Under the pieces are notes generated by a model. It was not told the origin of the DNA. It saw nothing but the letters and a program-made list of their open reading frames with translations, and did not search any database. The position numbers and the translations under genes are program-made. Below, one piece after another: positions 37,107 through 44,919 of a stretch of DNA of 64,000 nt (the first letter of the stretch is position 1; the number at the start of each line of letters is the position of its first letter). Origin of the DNA: JABDKJ01 sp964609215 (GTDB taxonomy: Bacteria; Bacteroidota; Bacteroidia; Flavobacteriales_D; JABDKJ01); the NCBI GenBank assembly GCA_964609215.1, contig CAZSQZ010000008.1:108508-172507 (forward strand), given 5' to 3'.

Positions 37107-37718
37107 ATGGCTGAAATATTGTTGGCTTTAATGAGCGGGATTATTGGTGCTGGAGGATATCATTTCATGTTCAAGAAGAAGGAGAACAAAATGATTGAAT
37201 CTGAAGCTTCAGTTCTTCTGGAAAGAGTGCAAGCTGTTTGTAAACTGGTAACCACAGAGAGTGAATTCAGTGAGATTATTGACCATAAAGAAAAATCAAG
37301 TACATTTTTTAATCTGATTCCTCAAGAGAAAAAAGCTATTCTTATCGTAAAGGCAAAGGTGCTGATGGGCTTTGATTTATCTAAGGCTCATTTTGATTTA
37401 GATACTGGCGAAAAAGCTCTACGCATTTCACAACTTCCCAATGCGGAAATTTTAAGTATAGAACCCGATGTAAAGTACTATGATATTTCTAAAAGTATGT
37501 TTACGAAATTTACTGCAGAAGACTACAGTAATTTAAATAAAACTGCTGTGGAGACCATAAGAGGGGTTATCGGTGAACATGATATTCCGCAAAAGACCGT
37601 AAAAGAAGGAATGGAAATGTTAAAGGTTATAAAAGAAATAACAAGTGCCTTAGGTTGGTCATTTACCATAGACAATTCAAATTCCCTATCCCCTTCTGAA
37701 CAAAAGAAATTAGATTAA
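37107..37718 (+). CDS. DUF4230 domain protein
   Basis: A 203-residue protein with an N-terminal membrane anchor (residues 3-20, glycine-rich) and a DUF4230-type body: ERVQAVCKLVTTESEFSEII, KKAILIVKAKVLMGFDLSK, RISQLPNAEILSIEPD. The family is found widely but has no known role; the fold looks like a band-7-like alpha/beta domain. It converges with the ypfJ-like gene, 14 bases between stops. Confidence 0.87.
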   Translation: MAEILLALMSGIIGAGGYHFMFKKKENKMIESEASVLLERVQAVCKLVTTESEFSEIIDHKEKSSTFFNLIPQEKKAILIVKAKVLMGFDLSKAHFDLDTGEKALRISQLPNAEILSIEPDVKYYDISKSMFTKFTAEDYSNLNKTAVETIRGVIGEHDIPQKTVKEGMEMLKVIKEITSALGWSFTIDNSNSLSPSEQKKLD

Positions 37719-37732
37719 TTCTCTTTTTGTTA

Positions 37733-38737
37733 CTAAAGATTATTGTAGGGGATTTTGAAGGTGTTACCCTGTCTAATATCCCCTGTTTCAAAGCCTTTCT
37801 TAAACCATCTCATTCTCTGTTCAGAAGTTCCATGAGTAAAAGAGTCTGGAACAACATACCCTCTAGACTGTTTTTGAATTCTATCGTCTCCAATCGCACT
37901 AGCTGCGGTTAAAGCTTCCCTAATATCACCTTCTTCAATAATTTCTCCCTGGACAGCCATATAATGTGTCCATACACCTGCATAAAAATCCGCTTGCAAT
38001 TCTAAACGAACAGAAAGTTCATTTTGAACGGTCTTAGAAACTCTACCTCTGTGCTTGTTCACATAGTCCGTAGCTCCCAATTGCTTTTGAACGTGATGTG
38101 CAACTTCATGTGCAACTACATAAGCCATAGCAAAATCACCTGGGGCTCTGAACTTATTTTTCATTTCATTGTAGAAGGAAAGATCTATATAAAGTTTATG
38201 GTCAGCAGGACAGTAGAAAGGTCCAGTTGCAGAACTGGCATGACCACAATTAGAAGTTGTTGTTCCGCTAAATAATACCATTCCAGCTTCTTGATAATTT
38301 CTACCTAATTGTTTTTGAAAAATATAATTCCAAACATCTTCTGTATCCGCAAGAACAACACCCAGAAAATCATCTAATTCAGTTCCATCATTTTGGGTAT
38401 ACGTATTTCCATGTGGATGACTACTTTCTCCTTCATATATATTTGTATTGTAATCATTTGGACCAGGAGGTAACTGATAAGTATCGCCAGGCATCTGCTG
38501 ATTCTGATCATAGGATTGTCCACCCATTTGATTAGTCCCATCTCCAAAGAGGCCTAGCTTAGATCCAAAGAGCATAAGAGCAATTCCCAACAGAATGATT
38601 GTTCCGCAGCCCATTCTACGACCGCCTCCACCTCCACCAAGGTTAGGAACATTCATTCTTCCTCCTCTTCTAGAGCCTGAACTTTGACCTCTTCTATCCT
38701 CCACATTGGAGCTAGCACGTCTACCTTTCCATTTCAT
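37733..38737 (-). CDS. ypfJ: Neutral zinc metallopeptidase, YpfJ family
   Basis: A 334-residue membrane-anchored zinc protease. The basic, glycine-rich N-terminus (about 1-45) is followed by one transmembrane helix (46-65: IILLGIALMLFGSKLGLFG), a P/Q/N-rich linker and the catalytic domain. The zincin motif HEVAHHVQ is at residues 210-217, with downstream SVRLELQADFYAGVW giving the third ligand. CPADHKLYIDLSFY is also conserved. The substrate is unknown. A well-spaced -33/-7 promoter precedes it. Confidence 0.95.
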   Translation of the reverse strand: MKWKGRRASSNVEDRRGQSSGSRRGGRMNVPNLGGGGGGRRMGCGTIILLGIALMLFGSKLGLFGDGTNQMGGQSYDQNQQMPGDTYQLPPGPNDYNTNIYEGESSHPHGNTYTQNDGTELDDFLGVVLADTEDVWNYIFQKQLGRNYQEAGMVLFSGTTTSNCGHASSATGPFYCPADHKLYIDLSFYNEMKNKFRAPGDFAMAYVVAHEVAHHVQKQLGATDYVNKHRGRVSKTVQNELSVRLELQADFYAGVWTHYMAVQGEIIEEGDIREALTAASAIGDDRIQKQSRGYVVPDSFTHGTSEQRMRWFKKGFETGDIRQGNTFKIPYNNL

Positions 38738-38759
38738 ATTATTCTGTTTTAAAGCAAAA

Positions 38760-38789
38760 CAAATATAAGATTGATTTATAATGGCTCAA
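38760..38789 (-). promoter_or_regulatory. Bacteroidota-type promoter for the YpfJ-like protease
   Basis: Minus strand: TTG (38789-38787), 19-base spacer, TATATTTG (38767-38760). Both elements and the spacing fit the Bacteroidota sigma-ABfr consensus TTG-N19-TAnnTTTG. The ATG lies 22 bases downstream. Confidence 0.6.
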
Positions 38790-38802
38790 AATCGCATAGA
38801 AA

Positions 38803-38839
38803 AGCCCTCTATCATTGATCTCGTCAAGTATAGAGGGCT
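38803..38839 (-). terminator. Intrinsic terminator after the BNR-repeat T9SS gene
   Basis: Perfect 10-base inverted repeat AGCCCTCTAT (38803-38812) and ATAGAGGGCT (38830-38839), 17-base loop; on the minus strand it is followed by TTTTCT. It lies 24 bases past the stop of the upstream T9SS gene. Confidence 0.85.
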
Positions 38840-38863
38840 CCCCTTTATAGTTTTCTTAAAAAG

Positions 38864-40693
38864 TTATTTTATAATAATCTTCTCCGCTTTTTGCAAGCCA
38901 TTATTTTCAAAAATAATGTAGTAAGTACCAGCTGACAATTGACCTAAGTCCAATGTATGGTTTGCATTTAAAATTTGATCTTTAAATACGGATTTTCCCA
39001 TAAGGTCAATAACATTCATATTAATGAAACTGACATTTGAAAAATCACTTACAATGGTCATTTGACCATTAGAAGGATTTGGGAATATCTGAAGGTCAAC
39101 GTCCAAAGTTGGGTTTTCGTGAATACCAACAAGTGGGAATGAAATATCTAAATGTACAATTTCATTCAAATCAACTGGATCCATATCTCCACGAACCGCT
39201 AAACCAGGCTCAAAATCTCGTTGATAAATCAACTGAATTCTATCATCAATTAATGGTGCCATCGTAGGGAAAACACACTCAATAACTTCATCACCATCTA
39301 GTTCTGGAGTAACATCAACTGGTTCTGTCCAAGACACGCCATTATCGGAGCTAGACATAAGATATACATGTCTAAAATTCTGTAAACCATTGGAAACATC
39401 TTCTCTCAAACTTGAGAAAGCTAAATGAATATTTCCTGCTAAATCCACGGAAGAATTTACAAAACCAGTAACCGAAACGAAATAAGCACCTAGGTCATCA
39501 TAACCTAAAACATCAGGATCTCCATCGGTATCTATTTCACCTACTATCTGAGTGGGTTCAGACATAGATTCATTCCAGTACCAAATACCAGATGTGAATG
39601 GGAAGAATGAAAAATTTCCATCACCAAGATCAGCATCTAAATAGCGCATATTTCCATAGAAAGTATGAACATTTCCATTATAATCTACTAGAACCGTTCC
39701 CGAGCCATCACTGTTAGATAAAGTATCCGCAATACCATCCATATCTATATCAATTCCTGTATCAACAACGTAATTATCAACTGGAAAATCAACCATTAAT
39801 GTCTTTGTCCATGTATCTCCATTATCCTCAGAAATCAAAACAAAAGTATCGGCAAAGTCATTATATACGCCAATTGCTATTTTGTCTCCATTCGCTGCTA
39901 TTGAGTATGTATCTCCGTCAAAACCGAGAAAATCAGCTGAGTCCGTTCCAGCAATTTGCATATCTATAATATCCCAACTGTCACCTTGGTCTGTACTTCT
40001 GTAATACAATAATGCCCCATCCATACCATTGTACAAAGCTCCCGTATTTGCCACAGGTGTAGAAACTGCAATCATATGAATAGAATTGTTATCCGCCCCG
40101 CCCGTGGTAGCTCTTGGCCAAAGAAGTCCAGGTGGGACATTTGTTGGAATTAATGCATCTTGCCAAGTTCCAGATCCTTGTCCATCTCTGAATGTCATAT
40201 TAATGTTGGTAAAACCAGGATGGCTTATAGAAAACTCTCTTCCTCCCCCAGTAACACCTGTAGAAGGCCAGCCTACTCTTAAACCTTCAATTCTCGCAGT
40301 AGGAAAAGATCCCCAACTTGAACCATCATAAAAATTATATCCAGTACCTCTGTCTGAGGCAGCTGTGCTATTTTCATCACTATATGTCCACATCGCAGAC
40401 ATTCCATTTGCAGTCATTACTAATCTATTCTGCACTGCTGCATTAGACTGTAAATCATAGGTAGTAGTCCCGATTACCGTAGAACAAATCTCACCATCCT
40501 TACTCCAAATTGGAATAGGTTTAGTAGCAGCATCATCCACCATACTAGGGTTTTCATTATTAGTTAACTCATATCCAGAAAGGTTTGTTGGCATTGGCGC
40601 CTTCACATTTCTTAAATCAACTGAGTTTTGAGCACTTAAGGATAGGAAACATCCAAAAAATGCTATTAAGAATAAAAAGTAAATTTTTCTCAT
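38864..40693 (-). CDS. BNR/sialidase-repeat-like T9SS type A surface protein
   Basis: A 609-residue secreted protein with a signal peptide (1-21, CFLSLSAQ). It contains Asp-box-like repeats, each of the form S.D.GDSW: YRSTDQGDSWDII, ISEDNGDTWTKTL, SSDNGVSWTEP. These suggest a six- or seven-bladed propeller like those of sialidases, but no catalytic Arg triad or Tyr could be assigned. The C-terminal tail (DLQIFPNPSNGQMTIV, MNVIDLMGKSVF, LSAGTYYIIF, KAEKIIIK) is a classic type A sorting domain. An intrinsic terminator follows. Confidence 0.85.
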   Translation of the reverse strand: MRKIYFLFLIAFFGCFLSLSAQNSVDLRNVKAPMPTNLSGYELTNNENPSMVDDAATKPIPIWSKDGEICSTVIGTTTYDLQSNAAVQNRLVMTANGMSAMWTYSDENSTAASDRGTGYNFYDGSSWGSFPTARIEGLRVGWPSTGVTGGGREFSISHPGFTNINMTFRDGQGSGTWQDALIPTNVPPGLLWPRATTGGADNNSIHMIAVSTPVANTGALYNGMDGALLYYRSTDQGDSWDIIDMQIAGTDSADFLGFDGDTYSIAANGDKIAIGVYNDFADTFVLISEDNGDTWTKTLMVDFPVDNYVVDTGIDIDMDGIADTLSNSDGSGTVLVDYNGNVHTFYGNMRYLDADLGDGNFSFFPFTSGIWYWNESMSEPTQIVGEIDTDGDPDVLGYDDLGAYFVSVTGFVNSSVDLAGNIHLAFSSLREDVSNGLQNFRHVYLMSSSDNGVSWTEPVDVTPELDGDEVIECVFPTMAPLIDDRIQLIYQRDFEPGLAVRGDMDPVDLNEIVHLDISFPLVGIHENPTLDVDLQIFPNPSNGQMTIVSDFSNVSFINMNVIDLMGKSVFKDQILNANHTLDLGQLSAGTYYIIFENNGLQKAEKIIIK

Positions 40694-40746
40694 AATTCTG
40701 ATTATAGGTTAATAAAATAAAGGTAATAAATCTCTTGAAATATCTA

Positions 40747-43700
40747 TTAATAAAGGACTTGAATATCCCCCTTGAACACTTGACCATTTAATTCTATCAC
40801 ATAAAAATAAACACCGGGATTAACCATTTTTCCGGCATTTGTACGACCATCCCATCTGGTATTGTTTCCTGTTGAATTAAACATTACTTGTCCCCATCTA
40901 TTGAAGACTTTAAAAACCAAGCAATCTTGAATATTTCCTCGAATATTAATGTCCATTACATCATTTTCTCCATCACCGTTAGGAGTAAATACGTTTGGAA
41001 CAAAAATCTGGAAATATTCTTCAAAGTCCTCAGCACTAATTGACTGAGTTGTTGTAGCAATACAGGCTTCTTCCGACTCTACTTCTAAGCTAACACTATA
41101 CGTGTTGTTAAAAGCATATAAATGTGAGGGGCTGAATTCATTCGAAGTACTCCCATCTCCAAAGTCCCAATTATAAGATAAAGACTCATCTCCTTGATTA
41201 AAGAAATTGACTTGAAGGCCAACACATCCAGGAACCAAAGAAAGTTCAAACTGTGGGGCATCTACTTCAATTATCTGAACTAGTACAGTATCCGTGCCAT
41301 TACAAACAGAGTTCGTAGACTGAACAATAAACTCGGTTGTTTCTGTAGGCATAGCAAAAGGATTTTCAGTATTTGCATCTGATAGCAGTACAGCAGGCGA
41401 CCATAGATAAGTTGTTCCATCCGGTCCTACTGGACTTCCTCCGATTTGCACCGAATCTCCCAAGCAAATTTCAAAATCTGACCCAGCATTGGTTGGTACG
41501 GTTCCATTAATAATGATATTCACAGTGTCCGAATTCATGCAATTATTCAAATCCGTGACCGTTACAATGTAATCAGCAGTGACATCGCCAATTGCAAATG
41601 GATTGTTTATAGCGGGGTTGCTAACATCCGAAGTTGGAATCCAAGAATAAGATGCAAAACCAGGACTAGCATTTAACTGAATTGAATCTCCATCACACAA
41701 GTAATCTATATCCTCACCAGCATCAACCAAAGGCAAATCATTAACGGTGACCAAAATACTATCCGAATCAGTACAACCATTTAATAGTTCTACCTCTAAA
41801 ACATATTCTGTTGTTTCATCTGGATTAACGGTAGGGTTTGGGATACTGTTATCATCAATAAAAATATTTGGAGTCCAGTTATAGGAATCTCCAAAACTAC
41901 CATTCAACTGAACATCTTCTCCAATGCATATCTGAACATCAGCCCCAGCATCTGCAATCGCAGCTTGTAAGAATTCAATTTGAACGGAATCTATATTGGT
42001 GCACATCCCTATCTCTGTATTCCAAAACAAAGTATAGATACCATTAGCGTTTGCATTTACTGGAGACATTGGATCATTTATGTCATCTAATATCAAGTCA
42101 ATCGGAAAAACCCAAGTTCCTATTCCTGTCGTACTCGCATTTAAAATTGTAGAGTCTGCACAAAGAGATTGGTCTTCTCCTGCATCAGCTGTTGGAATTT
42201 CTTGAAAATCAATAAGTACAGTATCCTGCGCAAAACAGAAATCTTGATTATTTGCAAACCAAATAATCTCCTGCACTCCATTATTCATAGAAGTAATAGT
42301 TGCGTTAGGATCATTTTCGTTGGGAGAAAAAGTACCCGAACCTGCAGTCCATGTTCCTACTCCAACTGATATGCTTGCTCCTAAATCATATTCTAAACCA
42401 CAAATGGAATCATCTAATCCTGCATTGACTATTGGCTGTTCTATAAAAGAAATTTCAATGGTGCTAGTATCCGCACAAATCCCATTTAACTCATCCCATT
42501 GTATAGTAAAGGTTCCGAAATCCGCTGCTGTAATCTGAGTATTTGGATCATTTAGATTCGTTGAAAAAGTTATCCCAGCAGGAAAAGTCCATGTGCCCAA
42601 GCCTACGCTAGGATTTGCACCTAAATCATACTGCAATCCACAGATAGAGTCTGTTAGTCCTGCATCTGCTATTGGCTGTGCAATAAATTGAACGGTTACC
42701 TCAGATGAATCTTGACATCCTAAATTTCCTTCTACCCATGTAAAAGTATAAGTGCCTTCTAAATCAACAATTACCTGAGTTGTTGGACTGGTGTTATCAT
42801 CATAACTTACATCAATTTGAGGTCTCCAAATTCCCTGTCCGACACTTGGAATCGCTTGCATGTCATAACTCAAACCGCAAATAACCGTATCGGGGCCTGC
42901 ATTTGATATAGGTTGTGGCAAAACAAAGACGATCATACTATCAATGCCTATGCAAGAATTAGCATCTGGTCCAGAAACAAAATAAGTAGTTGTATCAATT
43001 GGGTTTGCCACAGGGTTTGAAATATCGTCTTGAGATAAAGTCAAAGATGGCGACCATAAATAGCTTATTCCATTACTACCGTTTAACTCTGTAGAATCTC
43101 CTAAGCAAATGTTCATGTCTTCTCCTGCATCTATTTGAGGTGTATTTACCTGAACATTAATTGTGTCTTGCCCCACACAAGAAAATCCTGTTACCACCTG
43201 AACTATATAATCTGTAGTAACTATTGGAAATACATTTGGATTTGCTGCTGTTGTGCTTGAAATACTATCTGAAGGTGACCAACTAATTAAAGCATCATTG
43301 GGTCCAGTAGGCGCTCCTCCTATGGAAACGGTATCTCCTAAACAAATTTCCACATCAACTCCAGCATCAACAGGAGGCAATGATTGAATATTAACATTAA
43401 GATCAAAAGGGTCTCCCACACATCCTAAACTATTCGTTGCTATTACTGTGACCATACCTGGACCTGAAGCTCCCCAATCTACAGAAATCACATTTGTTCC
43501 CTGACCGGTGGTTATAATCCCTCCATCTACAATCCAATTATAAGTCGCTCCATCAAAATCATTGGTGTCATACTGATAGATGTCATCTTCACAAGGGTTT
43601 GGGTTTCCATCTATAAAAGAAGACCCATTAAAGGGGACGACTTCTATTTGATAAACTACTGAAGAAGTTTTCGGAGGACAACCATTATCAGTTACACTTG

Positions 43701-44919
43701 CTGTAAATTGATAAGGCAACTCTTGTCCTTGATCACAAGAAGTAAACCAACAAAAATCAGCCGTTACTATAGTCTCTCCTTCAACAGGAGTATTTATAGT
43801 TGCTTCAGGCATCGTTATTCCACTGTCAAAAATGATACCTTCTGAGTTAAGAGTTAAAGAGTCTCCATTTAGATCTGCAAACTGAACAGGGAAACAAATT
43901 GTATCACCAGCCAATACCGTAAATTCTGTTTCTCCTCCATTTACTGCTGTTAAATTAGGCGCAGGGTTTGGAGGACAATCCAATACCAATAGTTGAATAT
44001 CTCTAGTAATAGAACCGATAAGTATTCCATTCCTAAACTCTCTTATTTCTACTCCAATTACGTATTGTCCAGAAATAGGAGCCATATAGGAGGTTAAACC
44101 AGTAGCTCCATTAATAAAAGCAAAACCCGCAGATCCGAATGGTTGGTTTACGTTAAACCCAAAGTCCCAATTTACTAATGGAATTGGCCAAGGAAGAATT
44201 GGATCTTCTGGCCCAGGATTTGGGTTTGTGGGATCACTATATCCTTGATTTACGGTAACAAATGAAAATATTAACTGGTCTCCATCGGGATCGGTTGCAG
44301 TATTAAGAAATGAAGTAGTATCATTAGCGCATAAAAAAGGTGTTGGTAAGCCAGTAAAAATAGGCGAACTATTTTCAATTAATGGCGATGGCATTAAAGC
44401 GATAAAGCCAACCCCCTGCCCTCCTGGGTCATCTAAATTTACAATTTGTTCATTTCTACAACATCTTTGATAGTAAAGGTAATATCCACCAATATTTACG
44501 GGAAGGTTTACAAATTCCTCATAGAATCCCTGATTTAAACAAACATCTAAACCTACTGTACAATCATCGGGCAAATCTGGTTCTATAGTTGTGACGTTTA
44601 TCAATTGTACCAAAACCTCAGTTATCAAAGTCTTGTCAGCATCGGGATTATTGATATCGTTTTCATAGATACCAATAGTTAAATCATCTTCAGGATCCGG
44701 CACATTTGATTCGGGACCACAATTGATAAAAGTAACCGCTGTGATTTTATATCTATAGGTACCATCAGGTTGAATTCCAACATACTCATAACCCAAATTT
44801 CCTCCTACCAAGTGAGTTGCAATGGAGACCATTGGCAAGCAAAAAATACCGAGAAGCATTAGCAAAGTCCTCTGAATTAATTTGATCATGGGTTTGGTAT
44901 TGTTAAGGTTCATCTGCAT
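40747..44919 (-). CDS. Giant repeat protein with T9SS type B (gliding-associated) C-terminal domain
   Basis: A 1390-residue secreted adhesin-like protein. A signal peptide ends near SIATHL, and a head domain of about 400 residues follows (TAVTFINCGPES, YYLYYQRCCRN). After it come repeated 60-90-residue beta modules with the motif DAGEDxxICLGDS and LWSP/TW endings, and one PKD domain near the end (YNWDFGDGSTSNEFSPSHLY). The C-terminus has VFTPNGDGENDVMDI and FKVFNRWGQVMF, the type B CHU_C domain. It starts at ATG 44919, overlapping the previous stop by one base; ATG 44889 would also give a good signal peptide. Confidence 0.87.
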   Translation of the reverse strand: MQMNLNNTKPMIKLIQRTLLMLLGIFCLPMVSIATHLVGGNLGYEYVGIQPDGTYRYKITAVTFINCGPESNVPDPEDDLTIGIYENDINNPDADKTLITEVLVQLINVTTIEPDLPDDCTVGLDVCLNQGFYEEFVNLPVNIGGYYLYYQRCCRNEQIVNLDDPGGQGVGFIALMPSPLIENSSPIFTGLPTPFLCANDTTSFLNTATDPDGDQLIFSFVTVNQGYSDPTNPNPGPEDPILPWPIPLVNWDFGFNVNQPFGSAGFAFINGATGLTSYMAPISGQYVIGVEIREFRNGILIGSITRDIQLLVLDCPPNPAPNLTAVNGGETEFTVLAGDTICFPVQFADLNGDSLTLNSEGIIFDSGITMPEATINTPVEGETIVTADFCWFTSCDQGQELPYQFTASVTDNGCPPKTSSVVYQIEVVPFNGSSFIDGNPNPCEDDIYQYDTNDFDGATYNWIVDGGIITTGQGTNVISVDWGASGPGMVTVIATNSLGCVGDPFDLNVNIQSLPPVDAGVDVEICLGDTVSIGGAPTGPNDALISWSPSDSISSTTAANPNVFPIVTTDYIVQVVTGFSCVGQDTINVQVNTPQIDAGEDMNICLGDSTELNGSNGISYLWSPSLTLSQDDISNPVANPIDTTTYFVSGPDANSCIGIDSMIVFVLPQPISNAGPDTVICGLSYDMQAIPSVGQGIWRPQIDVSYDDNTSPTTQVIVDLEGTYTFTWVEGNLGCQDSSEVTVQFIAQPIADAGLTDSICGLQYDLGANPSVGLGTWTFPAGITFSTNLNDPNTQITAADFGTFTIQWDELNGICADTSTIEISFIEQPIVNAGLDDSICGLEYDLGASISVGVGTWTAGSGTFSPNENDPNATITSMNNGVQEIIWFANNQDFCFAQDTVLIDFQEIPTADAGEDQSLCADSTILNASTTGIGTWVFPIDLILDDINDPMSPVNANANGIYTLFWNTEIGMCTNIDSVQIEFLQAAIADAGADVQICIGEDVQLNGSFGDSYNWTPNIFIDDNSIPNPTVNPDETTEYVLEVELLNGCTDSDSILVTVNDLPLVDAGEDIDYLCDGDSIQLNASPGFASYSWIPTSDVSNPAINNPFAIGDVTADYIVTVTDLNNCMNSDTVNIIINGTVPTNAGSDFEICLGDSVQIGGSPVGPDGTTYLWSPAVLLSDANTENPFAMPTETTEFIVQSTNSVCNGTDTVLVQIIEVDAPQFELSLVPGCVGLQVNFFNQGDESLSYNWDFGDGSTSNEFSPSHLYAFNNTYSVSLEVESEEACIATTTQSISAEDFEEYFQIFVPNVFTPNGDGENDVMDINIRGNIQDCLVFKVFNRWGQVMFNSTGNNTRWDGRTNAGKMVNPGVYFYVIELNGQVFKGDIQVLY
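41960..42905 (-). repeat. Four tandem DAG..ICG..Y..GA..GTW modules within the giant adhesin
   Basis: Four consecutive units of about 75 residues, each beginning with an NAG or DAG turn followed by a conserved Cys-containing motif and SVGxGTW-like sequence, then a loop and a final ..CxDSSxIxIxFIxQPI strand. The third copy is very close to the second. This is a repeat at protein level; no perfect long DNA repeat was noted. Confidence 0.65.
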
